Source: Desulfobacteraceae bacterium UBA2245
Lineage (GTDB): Bacteria; Desulfobacterota; Desulfobacteria; Desulfobacterales; UBA2245
Direction of reading: 5' to 3'
Assembly (NCBI GenBank): GCA_002347265.1
Contig: DDYB01000020.1
Span: forward strand, 38,345-102,344
Length of the DNA stretch: 64,000 nt
Shown here one piece after another: positions 34,861-43,807 of the stretch (its first letter is position 1; each line of letters starts with the position of its first letter). A model generated the notes under the pieces. The model did not search any database. It saw only the letters and a list, made by a program, of their open reading frames with translations, and was not told where the DNA came from. A program made the position numbers and the translations under genes.

Positions 34861-35718
34861 TCAAGTAAAAGATGAATCGACGGGTTGTGCCGCATTTCGA
34901 ATGGCCTTGAGCCGTTCGAATACTGCTTCCAGCGAGTTCAGCGGCAGCGAGTTGGGGCCGTCGCACAGGGCCTTGTCGGGGTCCGGATGAACTTCCAGGA
35001 AAACGCCGTCCGCTCCGGCCGCCACCGCGGCTCTGGAAAGCATAGGGGCGAACTCGCGCTGGCCTCCCGAACTTTTTCCCTGGCCGCCGGGGAGTTGAAT
35101 GCTGTGGGTTGCGTCAAATATGACGGGCCATCCGATATCGTGAAACACCTTGATGCTTCGAAAATCGACCACCAGGTTGTTGTATCCGAAAAAGGTGCCC
35201 CGTTCCGTCAGCAGAATGCGGTCGTTGCCGGTGGAGGTGATTTTTTTCACCACATGGGCCATGTCCCAGGGGGCCATGAATTGCCCCTTCTTGATATTGA
35301 GGGGTTTTCCCGTGTCGGCGGCGGCCAGAATGAAGTCGGTCTGGCGGCACAGAAAGGCCGGTATTTGAATGATATCCAACACACTCGCCGCTGCCGGGAT
35401 TTCCTGCTCGGTATGCACATCGGAGAGCACCGGAATCTTGAGATCCGATTTTATTCTGTGGAGGATTTCAAGCCCGTCGGTGATTCCCGGACCTCGATAA
35501 GCATCGATTGAAGTCCGGTTTGCCTTGTCGTAGGAAGCCTTGAAGATAAAGGGTATTTCAAGCCTTCCGGTGAGTTCTTTCAAAAAAGAGGCGATGCGGT
35601 AGGTGGTCGGGTAATCCTCGATCACGCAGGGCCCTGCGATGACGATCAGGGGGTGTTCCGGTCCGATCTGAATATTTCCAATTTTTACAACCCGAGTCAT
35701 ATTGTGCTGTGAGACCAT
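34861..35718 (-). CDS. kdsA: 3-deoxy-D-manno-octulosonate-8-phosphate synthase
   Basis: 285 residues; an internal ATG at 35698-35700 (MTRVVKIGNI) is an equally plausible start since neither has a good ribosome-binding site. It condenses arabinose 5-phosphate with phosphoenolpyruvate. Landmarks are IAGPCVIEDYPTTYRIASFL, FKASYDKANRTSIDAYRGPG, IPVLSDVHTEQEIPAAASVL, LLTERGTFFGYNNLVVDFRS and VIFDATHSIQLPGGQGKSSG. The Cys in FLCRQTDFI is a normal family feature. It opens the ten-gene kds-lpt-rpoN-pts run. pyrG, often its upstream neighbour in relatives, is found 16 kb away. Confidence 0.97.
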   Translation of the reverse strand: MVSQHNMTRVVKIGNIQIGPEHPLIVIAGPCVIEDYPTTYRIASFLKELTGRLEIPFIFKASYDKANRTSIDAYRGPGITDGLEILHRIKSDLKIPVLSDVHTEQEIPAAASVLDIIQIPAFLCRQTDFILAAADTGKPLNIKKGQFMAPWDMAHVVKKITSTGNDRILLTERGTFFGYNNLVVDFRSIKVFHDIGWPVIFDATHSIQLPGGQGKSSGGQREFAPMLSRAAVAAGADGVFLEVHPDPDKALCDGPNSLPLNSLEAVFERLKAIRNAAQPVDSSFT

Positions 35719-35965
35719 TCATCGAAGACGATTTGTATGGTGTTTCGCTGACGGCAATATCGACGCCCGCCCATCGGACGTCCGGTTGCCGGGTACGGCT
35801 GCAAATCCCCATGTTTTCGATGTTTAGGGCAGTTTATCGTGCACCCCTGTAAATGTCAAGAAACGAAAAACAGGCCTTGATTAGCGGATTTTTAGCTGTT
35901 AATGTTCTAATTCAACTACATAAACAAGGACGGGATAAAACGGTTTGGCAGGAGAAAATAAAAGC

Positions 35966-37324
35966 TTGAAATCACGATTATGGTTGTGGCTGGCTGCGCT
36001 GATTCTGGCGCCGGCAATCTGGATTCTGGCAATATTTCTGGAAGGGGAGGCGCCGAATGCCGTGCTTGAACTGACCTCAGGCGGCATCGGCCGTTCCGGA
36101 GAATTATCCGTTTCGGCATCCGACGAGAAGAGGGGGCTAAGTCGTATATCGATCGATTTGTTCAAGGATGGGAAAGAGACGATTCTGTTCGAGAAGAATT
36201 TTGCGAGTTCAGGATGGTTCAGCGGCGGAACGGACCATGAGACTTCCTTCAAGGTCACGGTTGAGCCCGGAAAATTGGGAATATCCGACGGCAAGGCGCT
36301 TATCCGCCTGTCTGTTCGAGATTACTCGTGGCGGAAATGGCTGAAAGGAAATCTGACTTATCTGGAAAAAGAAGTCATGATCGATACCCAACCGCCTAAG
36401 GTCGATGTGCTCAGCAGAGTCCACAATCTCGGCCAGGGCGGATCCGGCCTGGTGATTTACAGGGTTTCCGAATCAGGAACAACCAGCGGGGTTCAGGTCG
36501 GCGGTAATTTTTTCCCGGGGTATGGCGGATATTTCAAAGACCCCGACATCTGTATGGCTTTATTCGCCCTTGCTTATGATCAGGGGCCTGGAACCACGAT
36601 TCATGTCAGCGCCCGGGATGCGGCCGGCAACAGCGCGATTGCCGGTTTCCCCTATCATATTCGCAAGGTCCGTTATCCGGAAGACAGCATAAATATTTCA
36701 GATCAGTTTTTGAATTGGAAGCTTCCGGAATTTGCCGGTCAAATCCCATCCGATGCCCCCCAGTCGCCGGTAGACCGTTTCCTGTGGGTCAACCGCGAAC
36801 TGAGAAAGCAGAGTATCGAAAAGATATGCGAAACCACCCAACAGACGGATAAGGATATTTACTGGAAGGGCGCTTTTCTGCGTCTTCCCAACTCCGCCAC
36901 GCGCGCGGCTTTCGGAGATCGTCGCAAATATCAGTATGAGGGGCGCATGATCGATGAACAGGTTCACATGGGAATTGATCTGGCTTCGCTGGCCCAGTCC
37001 CCGGTTCCGGCATCCGGCAGCGGAAAGGTGGTTTTTACCGACAACATCGGCATCTTCGGCAGAACCGTTGTCGTGGATCATGGTTTCGGACTTTTTACCA
37101 CCTATTCGCACTTGAGTGCCGTTGATGTTCAGCCCGGCCAGATGGTGGCCAGGGGCGAGAACCTCGGCCGTACGGGGAGCACCGGCATGGCCGGCGGAGA
37201 CCACCTGCATTACGGGATGATGGTGCATCATGTTTTTGTTAATCCGCTTGAATGGTGGGACGCCTCCTGGATCGAAAATAATATTTTGTCCAAAATTGAA
37301 AGCGTGAAAAGCGGATTGAACTGA
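35966..37324 (+). CDS. Membrane-anchored M23-family metallopeptidase
   Basis: 452 residues from a TTG at 35966, chosen because AGGAG lies about 10 nt upstream (a TTG at 35945 is also in frame). One N-terminal membrane helix (LWLWLAALILAPAIWILAIF) is followed by about 310 residues of beta-rich periplasmic domains and a C-terminal LytM/M23 domain. The zinc site motifs are QVHMGIDLAS, with the second motif in GDHLHYGMMVHH; VVVDHGFGLFTTYSHLSAV and VARGENLGRTGSTGMAGGD are typical. It should cut peptidoglycan peptides or help activate amidases. It is divergent from kdsA. Confidence 0.92.
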   Translation: MKSRLWLWLAALILAPAIWILAIFLEGEAPNAVLELTSGGIGRSGELSVSASDEKRGLSRISIDLFKDGKETILFEKNFASSGWFSGGTDHETSFKVTVEPGKLGISDGKALIRLSVRDYSWRKWLKGNLTYLEKEVMIDTQPPKVDVLSRVHNLGQGGSGLVIYRVSESGTTSGVQVGGNFFPGYGGYFKDPDICMALFALAYDQGPGTTIHVSARDAAGNSAIAGFPYHIRKVRYPEDSINISDQFLNWKLPEFAGQIPSDAPQSPVDRFLWVNRELRKQSIEKICETTQQTDKDIYWKGAFLRLPNSATRAAFGDRRKYQYEGRMIDEQVHMGIDLASLAQSPVPASGSGKVVFTDNIGIFGRTVVVDHGFGLFTTYSHLSAVDVQPGQMVARGENLGRTGSTGMAGGDHLHYGMMVHHVFVNPLEWWDASWIENNILSKIESVKSGLN

Positions 37325-37381
37325 GTTGAAACTGTTGGCGCGCTTTCAGGTCGAACCCGGTTTTAGCAGAAATGAGCGTTC

Positions 37382-38572
37382 ATGAAATCGTACAAAGTAT
37401 CAAAAACCTATCAGCAGATTAATGCCAAAATTCGTTCGGGCGAGGTCGTAGTCGTTACGGCCGAAGAAATGATCGATATCGTCAGGGACAAAGGGCCTGT
37501 AGCGGCGGCCCTTCAAGTGGATGTCGTGACCACCGGAACATTTGCTCCGATGTGTTCATCCGGCGCTTTTATCAACTTTGGTCATTCGGTTCCAGGCATC
37601 AAAGCATCCAGGGTCTGGATCAACGATGTTCCGGCTTATGCAGGCCTGGCGGCGGTGGATTGCTATCTTGGCGCTACGGAACCCGCCGAGGATGACCCCC
37701 TGAATAAGATTCATCCCGGGCAGTTCAACTACGGCGGAGGACATGTGATCGAAGACCTTCTGGCCGGCCGCAAGGTTTCCCTGAGAGCCGTCGGATACGG
37801 CACCACCTGTTATCCGAACCGGCGGGTCGAAAAACAGATTGCCCTGGCCGATCTTCCCAATGCGGTTTTGTGCAATCCGAGAAACGGATATCAGAATTAC
37901 AACTGCGCCGTGAACCTGACCCGGAAAACCATCTATACCTACATGGGAACGCTGAAGCCCATGGCCGCCAACGCCAATTACTGCTCAGCCGGTCAGTTGA
38001 GTCCGCTTTTGAATGATCCCTATTTCAGGTCCATCGGGCTCGGCACCCGTATTTTCCTGGGCGGCGGCGTTGGATATGTGACCTGGCACGGCACGCAGCA
38101 CAAATGTGAGGTCGAACGTACATCGGAAGGTGTGCCGATCCGGCCTGGAGGGACTCTGTGGCTGATGGGGGATATGAAAACCATGAGCCCTGAATGGATC
38201 CGGGGGGTCAGCATTCAGGGCTACGGTTGCTCAATGGCGGTGGGATTCGGAATTCCCATACCGGTTCTGAACGAGGAGATGGCCTTTTATACGGGGGTAT
38301 CCGACGATCGAATCTTCACCCAGATCATTGATTACGGGCAGGATTATCCCAGCGGAATCAACAGAAGTCTTGGAACCGTCAGCTATGCGCAGCTCAAGAG
38401 CGGAACCATCGTGCTCAACGGCGAGTCGGTTCAGACCGTGCCGCTTTCCAGCGTGGTCAAGGCCAGAGAGATTGCCGGGATTCTGAAGGACTGGATCGCA
38501 AAAGGGAAATTTTTCCTGGGCGAACCTCAGTTTACCCTGCCCAGCGTCGAGTCTTCTGTGGTGGCCTATTGA
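37382..38572 (+). CDS. DUF39/HcyBio homocysteine biosynthesis protein (aspartate-semialdehyde sulfurtransferase type)
   Basis: 396 residues. I recognise the HcyBio (DUF39) family: GPVAAALQVDVVTTGTFAPM, CSSGAFINFGHSVPGIKASR, the YLGATEPAEDDPLN and FNYGGGHVIEDLLAG segments, VSLRAVGYGTTCYPNRRVEK and FLGGGVGYVTWHGTQHKCEV. In methanogens and some anaerobic bacteria these proteins insert sulfide into aspartate semialdehyde to make homocysteine, working with a ferredoxin/NIL-domain partner. That partner and CBS domains are not seen here. Cys residues in CSSGAF and TTCYPN are candidates for sulfur transfer. This fits a sulfide-producing cell. Confidence 0.88.
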   Translation: MKSYKVSKTYQQINAKIRSGEVVVVTAEEMIDIVRDKGPVAAALQVDVVTTGTFAPMCSSGAFINFGHSVPGIKASRVWINDVPAYAGLAAVDCYLGATEPAEDDPLNKIHPGQFNYGGGHVIEDLLAGRKVSLRAVGYGTTCYPNRRVEKQIALADLPNAVLCNPRNGYQNYNCAVNLTRKTIYTYMGTLKPMAANANYCSAGQLSPLLNDPYFRSIGLGTRIFLGGGVGYVTWHGTQHKCEVERTSEGVPIRPGGTLWLMGDMKTMSPEWIRGVSIQGYGCSMAVGFGIPIPVLNEEMAFYTGVSDDRIFTQIIDYGQDYPSGINRSLGTVSYAQLKSGTIVLNGESVQTVPLSSVVKAREIAGILKDWIAKGKFFLGEPQFTLPSVESSVVAY

Positions 38573-38604
38573 TTTGCGTTCAAAAATATCCGGGATGCGG
38601 GTGA

Positions 38605-39201
38605 ATGATACGCGCTTTTATTGCCATTGAACTGCCGCCTCATGTCATCGAATCCATCGGCCGGTTGCAGGAGCGGTTGAAGTCTTCCGATTTCAGGATC
38701 AGCTGGGTCCGGCCGGAAAATATTCATCTGACCCTGAAGTTTCTGGGGGATATTGATTCCGACCGTGTTCAGGAAATCGGCAAGTTGATGACGCGGGCGC
38801 TTTCCCGGCAGGAACCGCTGGAAATCTTTGCCAGCGGATTGGGCGTGTTTCCGGGTGTTCGAAGCCCCCGGGTGATATGGGTCGGCATTGATGGGCAGGT
38901 GCAGGGCATTGCAGCGATTCAGGCGTCGATCGATCAATATCTGGCAGGAGCGGGGTTTGCGAAAGAAAAGAGAGCTTTTACGGGGCATCTGACCCTGGGC
39001 CGGGTTAAGGGGCCGATTGCCGGCCGCCTTCTTGAAGCGGCCATGAGATCGCTTGAGGATTTTAAGACGCAGGGGTTCCGAGTGGACCATGTGAGCTTGT
39101 TCAAAAGCCAGTTAACCCCGCAGGGGGCCATTTACAGCCGTCTTATTTCAGTGCCGCTGGAAAACAGACCGCCGGAGCAATCCGGGTCGCCGGTTGAATG
39201 A
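38605..39201 (+). CDS. thpR: RNA 2',3'-cyclic phosphodiesterase (ThpR)
   Basis: 198 residues. The 2H phosphoesterase family is recognised by its two His motifs, HLTLKFLGDID and HLTLGRVKG, and by the N-terminal MIRAFIAIELPPHVIESIG. It opens 2',3'-cyclic phosphates at RNA ends; older annotations call it 2'-5' RNA ligase. It is cytosolic and lies 45 nt before recA. Confidence 0.94.
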   Translation: MIRAFIAIELPPHVIESIGRLQERLKSSDFRISWVRPENIHLTLKFLGDIDSDRVQEIGKLMTRALSRQEPLEIFASGLGVFPGVRSPRVIWVGIDGQVQGIAAIQASIDQYLAGAGFAKEKRAFTGHLTLGRVKGPIAGRLLEAAMRSLEDFKTQGFRVDHVSLFKSQLTPQGAIYSRLISVPLENRPPEQSGSPVE

Positions 39202-39246
39202 TCACCGGCGGCGATGAACGAAGATCGGCTTTTGCAGGAGGATTGA

Positions 39247-40275
39247 ATGAATACTTCACCGGAGAAGACAAAAGCGGTCGAGGCCGCCATGAGTCAGATC
39301 GAGCGTCAGTTCGGAAAAGGCTCCATCATGAAGCTGGGCAGCCGCCCTATTGTGGATGTGCCCGTGATATCCACAGGATCGCTGGCTTTGGACAAGGCCC
39401 TGGGGATCGGCGGAATTCCCAGGGGACGGGTTATTGAGATATTCGGCCCCGAATCTTCCGGGAAGACCACCCTGGCGCTGCATGCGGTGGCATCGGTTCA
39501 GAAGCGGGGAGGCATTGCCGCCTTTATTGACGCCGAGCACGCTCTGGATACCGAATACGCCAAGAAACTGGGCGTCAACTGCGATGAGCTTCTGGTTTCC
39601 CAGCCGGATACGGGCGAACAGGCCCTGGAAATTGCCGATATGCTGGTGCGAAGCGGCGCCGTCGAGATCGTGGTGATTGATTCGGTCGCCGCGCTGGTGC
39701 CGAGGGCCGAGATCGAGGGTGAGATGGGCGACGCCCATATGGGGCTTCAGGCCCGGCTGATGTCGCAGGCTCTGCGCAAACTGACGGCGAATATCGGGAA
39801 AACGCTGACCACCGTTATATTCATCAACCAGATCCGGATGAAGATCGGCGTGATGTTCGGCAATCCGGAAACGACCACGGGCGGAAACGCCCTGAAGTTT
39901 TACGCCTCTTTGCGGCTTGATATCCGGCGTACCGGTGCGATCAAGGACGGTCAGGATATCGTCGGAAACCGCACCAAGGTCAGGGTGGTGAAAAACAAAA
40001 TGGCGCCTCCGTTCAAGGAAGCCGAATTCGATATCATGTACGGCGAGGGGATTTCACAGACTGGAGATCTGATCGATATCGGGGTGGATATCGGCGTGGT
40101 TGAAAAGAGCGGTTCCTGGTATTCATTCAGCGGCGAGCGGATCGGGCAGGGGAGGGAAAACGCCAAGAAGCTCTTAAACGAGAACAAGGAGCTTCATGAC
40201 GCCATCCGTTCCCGGGTGCGGTCCGGTCTGGGGCTTCCCGAAATCAAAGAGGAACCTGCCGCTGACAGCCCGTGA
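39247..40275 (+). CDS. recA: Recombinase RecA
   Basis: 342 residues with ribosome-binding site GCAGGAGG. Walker A IFGPESSGKTTLALHAVA, Walker B VEIVVIDSVAALVPRAEIEG, L2 loop NQIRMKIGVMFGNPETTTGG and the short, acidic C-terminal tail are all in place. RecA performs homologous strand exchange and triggers LexA cleavage. No LexA box was recognised upstream. The order recA-alaS is common, but recX, often between them, is missing. Confidence 0.99.
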   Translation: MNTSPEKTKAVEAAMSQIERQFGKGSIMKLGSRPIVDVPVISTGSLALDKALGIGGIPRGRVIEIFGPESSGKTTLALHAVASVQKRGGIAAFIDAEHALDTEYAKKLGVNCDELLVSQPDTGEQALEIADMLVRSGAVEIVVIDSVAALVPRAEIEGEMGDAHMGLQARLMSQALRKLTANIGKTLTTVIFINQIRMKIGVMFGNPETTTGGNALKFYASLRLDIRRTGAIKDGQDIVGNRTKVRVVKNKMAPPFKEAEFDIMYGEGISQTGDLIDIGVDIGVVEKSGSWYSFSGERIGQGRENAKKLLNENKELHDAIRSRVRSGLGLPEIKEEPAADSP

Positions 40276-40330
40276 AATGAAACCGGCTGGAATATGGGTT
40301 TATTAACAGATTTCAACGACGGAGCATTCG

Positions 40331-42964
40331 ATGACAGGCAATCAGACACGCAGACTATTTCTCGACTATTTTGAGAAGCATCATCACCGGATCGTAAGAA
40401 GCTCTTCCCTGGTTCCCCAGGATGATCCGACGCTGTTGTTCACCAATGCCGGCATGGTCCAGTTTAAACGCACCTTTCTCGGAGAAGAGAAAAGAGATTA
40501 CGTCCGGGCGGCAAGTTCTCAGAAATGCGTCCGGGCCGGAGGAAAGCACAACGATCTGGAAAACGTGGGCTATACGGCCCGGCATCATACCTTTTTCGAG
40601 ATGCTGGGCAATTTTTCATTCGGCGACTATTTCAAGGAAAAAGCCATCGAGTTTGCCTGGGATCTGTTGATCAACGGCTACAAACTGCCTGTCGATAAAT
40701 TGTGGGTTTCCGTGTATCTGGACGACGATGAGGCCCATGATCTGTGGCATCAAACCGTCGGCGTTGCGGAAGATCGCATTGTGCGCTTCGGTGAGAAGGA
40801 TAATTTCTGGTCCATGGGAGATACCGGTCCATGCGGTCCCTGCTCGGAGATTATGATCGATCGCGGGGAATCCTTCGGCTGCGGCAGACCCGAGTGCCGT
40901 GTCGGGTGCGACTGCGACCGGTATCTGGAAATATGGAATCTGGTGTTCATGCAGTTCAACCGGGATGAATCCGGCCGGATGACTCCCCTGCCCAGGCCGA
41001 GCATCGATACGGGCATGGGGCTTGAGCGAATCGTGTCCGTTGTGCAGGATGTGCCGACCAACTACGACACCGATCTGATTCTGCCGATTCTGCAGAAGGC
41101 CGAAACGCTTTCCGGAAAGCGGCGCGGACAGTCCGCCGAAACCGACGTGGCCATGAAGGTGATTGCCGATCACAGCCGCTCGGCGGCCTTTCTGGTCGGC
41201 GACGGCGTCCTGCCTTCCAATGAGGGGAGAGGGTATGTGCTTCGCCGCATTCTACGAAGAGCCATCCGCTATGGGCGCCAGATCGGTCTGACCCAGCCGT
41301 TTCTGCACGAGACCGTAAAGACGGTGTTTGACATCATGAAGCCGGCTTACCCCGAGCTTGCCGATGCGTCCGCCTTTATCACCAGCGTGATTCATAACGA
41401 AGAGGTCCGGTTTTCCGAGACCCTGGATCATGGTCTGAAGCTGCTCAATGAAACTTTGGCCGATATACGGGATAGAGGACTTTTGAAGGTTCCCGGCGAC
41501 GTTGTTTTCAAGCTTTACGACACCTACGGATTTCCGGTGGACATCGTTCGGGACGTGGTGCGGGATCAGAATCTCGAAGTGGATATGGCTGGATTTGAGG
41601 CGGCCATGACCGGCCAGCGTGAAAAATCAAGATCGGTCGCATCATTTTCAACGCTCGGAGATGCTTACAAGAGCCTTTCATCGCGCGGCATTCTGCCTGA
41701 ATTTGTCGGGTATGATTCCCTGTCCTGCGAGTCCGAGATTCTGCTGATCGTTCAGAACGGCAAGCAGGTAAACCGGGCCGAGGCCGGCGCTCAGGTCGAG
41801 GTGGTGACCGCCGCTACACCGTTTTATGGGGAATCCGGCGGTCAGGCCGGAGATCGCGGCATGATCAGCGGGCCGGATTTCCAGGTGGCGGTTTCGGAAA
41901 CGGTCAAGGACCCCACCGGTCTGATCATTCACAAGGGCAAGGTGGCGTCCGGCACCATCGAACTGAACCGGCGCGTCACCCTGAGCGTGGACCAAGAGGC
42001 CAGGGCTGCAACGGCGTGCAATCACACGGCCACCCACATTCTGCAATCGGCGTTGCGCCGGATCCTGGGAGATCATGTAAAACAGGCCGGCTCCATGGTT
42101 TCTTCCGACCGGTTGCGATTTGACTTTACCCATTTTGCCCAGGTGGATGCTGACACCCTGAATCGGATCGAAACTCTGGTCAATGCCAGAATCCGGGAAA
42201 ACGCCCCCACGGGCGTTGAGGTGATGGCCGCGGAAAAAGCTTTTAAAACCGGAGCGACCGCGCTGTTTGAGGAAAAATACGGGGATTGGGTGAGGGTGAT
42301 TTCTCTGGCCGATTTCAGCAAGGAACTCTGCGGCGGCACGCATACCCGGCGCACCGGCGATATCGGTTTTTTCAAAATCGTTTCCGAATCCAGCGTGGCC
42401 TCCGGTGTCCGGCGCATCGAGGCGGTCACGGGCGCTCAAGCCGTTTCCCATGCCCAATCCTGTTCAGGGATGCTGAACAGGATCGCCCAGCAGGTCAGGG
42501 AAAAGCCGGATCAGCTTCCGTCGCGCATCGACAGGTTGATGACCGATCAGAAGTCTCTGGAAAAGGAACTGGAACGGTTAAAAGCCAGGATGGCCGCGAT
42601 CGAGGCGAAAAGCGCCGGCGATGAACTGCTCATGATTCAAGGCGTCAAGGTGCTGGTCAAGAAGGTGGCGGCCGACAATCCGGCCAGTCTCCGGAATATG
42701 GCCGATCAATTCCGGGACAGAATCGGCTCCGGCATTGTGGTGCTGGCCGCTTCCGCAGGGTCCAAGGCCATGCTGGTGGCCGCGGTTACCCAGGACCTGG
42801 CGGAAAGGTATCCGGCGGGCGCCATCGTTAAACATGCGGCGGCCGTAGTCGGCGGAAGCGGCGGCGGCAGACCCGATATGGCCCAGGCAGGCGGCACGAT
42901 GCCCGAGAAAATCGATGAGGCCCTGGAGCGCGTCTGCCAGATTCTGGAACACTGGCCCCAGTGA
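40331..42964 (+). CDS. alaS: Alanyl-tRNA synthetase
   Basis: 877 residues, full length. Class II aminoacylation core (MTGNQTRRLFLDYFEKHHHR; LEMLGNFSFGDYFKEKAIEF, read in the sequence as FEMLGNFSFGD), then tRNA-recognition helices. The editing domain has the HxxxH motif in ACNHTATHILQSALRRILG and the CGGTHTRRTGDIGFFKI zinc ligands. The C-terminal C-Ala/DHHA1 domain has GGSGGGRPDMAQAGG. ACGGAGC precedes the ATG. Confidence 0.98.
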   Translation: MTGNQTRRLFLDYFEKHHHRIVRSSSLVPQDDPTLLFTNAGMVQFKRTFLGEEKRDYVRAASSQKCVRAGGKHNDLENVGYTARHHTFFEMLGNFSFGDYFKEKAIEFAWDLLINGYKLPVDKLWVSVYLDDDEAHDLWHQTVGVAEDRIVRFGEKDNFWSMGDTGPCGPCSEIMIDRGESFGCGRPECRVGCDCDRYLEIWNLVFMQFNRDESGRMTPLPRPSIDTGMGLERIVSVVQDVPTNYDTDLILPILQKAETLSGKRRGQSAETDVAMKVIADHSRSAAFLVGDGVLPSNEGRGYVLRRILRRAIRYGRQIGLTQPFLHETVKTVFDIMKPAYPELADASAFITSVIHNEEVRFSETLDHGLKLLNETLADIRDRGLLKVPGDVVFKLYDTYGFPVDIVRDVVRDQNLEVDMAGFEAAMTGQREKSRSVASFSTLGDAYKSLSSRGILPEFVGYDSLSCESEILLIVQNGKQVNRAEAGAQVEVVTAATPFYGESGGQAGDRGMISGPDFQVAVSETVKDPTGLIIHKGKVASGTIELNRRVTLSVDQEARAATACNHTATHILQSALRRILGDHVKQAGSMVSSDRLRFDFTHFAQVDADTLNRIETLVNARIRENAPTGVEVMAAEKAFKTGATALFEEKYGDWVRVISLADFSKELCGGTHTRRTGDIGFFKIVSESSVASGVRRIEAVTGAQAVSHAQSCSGMLNRIAQQVREKPDQLPSRIDRLMTDQKSLEKELERLKARMAAIEAKSAGDELLMIQGVKVLVKKVAADNPASLRNMADQFRDRIGSGIVVLAASAGSKAMLVAAVTQDLAERYPAGAIVKHAAAVVGGSGGGRPDMAQAGGTMPEKIDEALERVCQILEHWPQ

Positions 42965-42991
42965 TGATTTCTAAATAATATCGGGATATTC

Positions 42992-43327
42992 TTGAAAGCC
43001 GGAAAAAAACCTGAAGCTGCGCAGAAAACAGGCGCAGATACGGTGCGTCGAAACATCATGGCGCTTTTATCCGCCGGAGACGGTTTTCTTTCCGCCCAGG
43101 AAATTTCCGGACAGATTCGGATACCGGAAAAGGATGTGTATATTCATCTGGAGCATATCCGGCGAACCGCCCGGCGATCCCGACAGGAATTAAAAGTGCT
43201 TCCGGCGAGGTGCAACACCTGCGGCTTTGTCTTTAAAAAACGGAATCGGCTCTTCAAGCCGGGCCGATGTCCGGTCTGCCGCCGGCAGCACATTTCTCCC
43301 CCTGCGTTTTCCCTGAAACCGGAGTGA
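42992..43327 (+). CDS. HTH-Zn-ribbon transcriptional regulator (COG3357 type)
   Basis: 111 residues from a TTG start. A winged-helix part (IMALLSAGDGFLSAQEISGQ, then IPEKDVYIHLEHIRRTARRS) is followed by a Zn-ribbon with two Cys pairs, CNTCGFVFKK and CPVCRRQHI. This domain pair defines the COG3357 predicted transcription factors found in archaea and deltaproteobacteria. Targets are unknown. It lies 27 nt after alaS and before a terminator. Confidence 0.85.
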   Translation: MKAGKKPEAAQKTGADTVRRNIMALLSAGDGFLSAQEISGQIRIPEKDVYIHLEHIRRTARRSRQELKVLPARCNTCGFVFKKRNRLFKPGRCPVCRRQHISPPAFSLKPE

Positions 43328-43349
43328 GATGCCCTTTTTCGGCAATAGG

Positions 43350-43382
43350 GCCCCTGCCCGATGAAATGGCCGGGGGTTTTTT
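43350..43382 (+). terminator. Rho-independent terminator after the alaS-regulator run
   Basis: GC-rich stem CCCCTGCC (43351-43358) / GGCCGGGG (43368-43375) with one mismatch, then six T (43377-43382). It lies 23 nt after the regulator stop. Confidence 0.75.
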
Positions 43383-43474
43383 GATTATATTTGATAAGCT
43401 TTGTGTTAAACGCTTGATTTTTGACGAAATAAACACTAAAAAAACAAATTGAATTTCTGAAACAAGGGGTTGGC

Positions 43475-43807
43475 ATGTCTCGCAGAATCGGAATAGACGA
43501 TCTGAAGCCTGGAATGAAGCTGGCCAAGGCGCTGACCGCAAGGGCCGGCATCATGCTGCTTCCCAGGGGCGCGGAGCTCACCGAATCTCATATACAGACC
43601 CTTCGCGCCATGAGTGTTGAGAAGGTTTCAATCGCTGGACCGCCCACGCCGCAGATTACCAAAGAGCAGCTGCTTTCCGACCTGGATCGGCGTTTTCACA
43701 AGGCGGAATCCAAACCTGCCATGAAGTTTGTCAAAAAAATCGTTCAAGAACATATCGAGAGTCTCTATGAATCCAATGGATCCTGCGATACTGAGGAGCA
43801 GTGTTGA
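43475..43807 (+). CDS. Small partner protein of the HDOD module (DUF3391-like)
   Basis: 110 residues. The segment LKPGMKLAKALTARAGIMLL followed by PRGAELTESHIQTLRAMSVE matches the N-terminal domain that precedes HD-GYP or HDOD domains in many signalling proteins, where it reads roughly pGM-LA-DV---G-lLLp-G--lt--hi--L. Here it is a separate protein. The C-terminus is a helical, charged tail. It overlaps the HDOD gene by 41 nt in another frame, which points to coupled translation and a working pair. Confidence 0.75.
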   Translation: MSRRIGIDDLKPGMKLAKALTARAGIMLLPRGAELTESHIQTLRAMSVEKVSIAGPPTPQITKEQLLSDLDRRFHKAESKPAMKFVKKIVQEHIESLYESNGSCDTEEQC

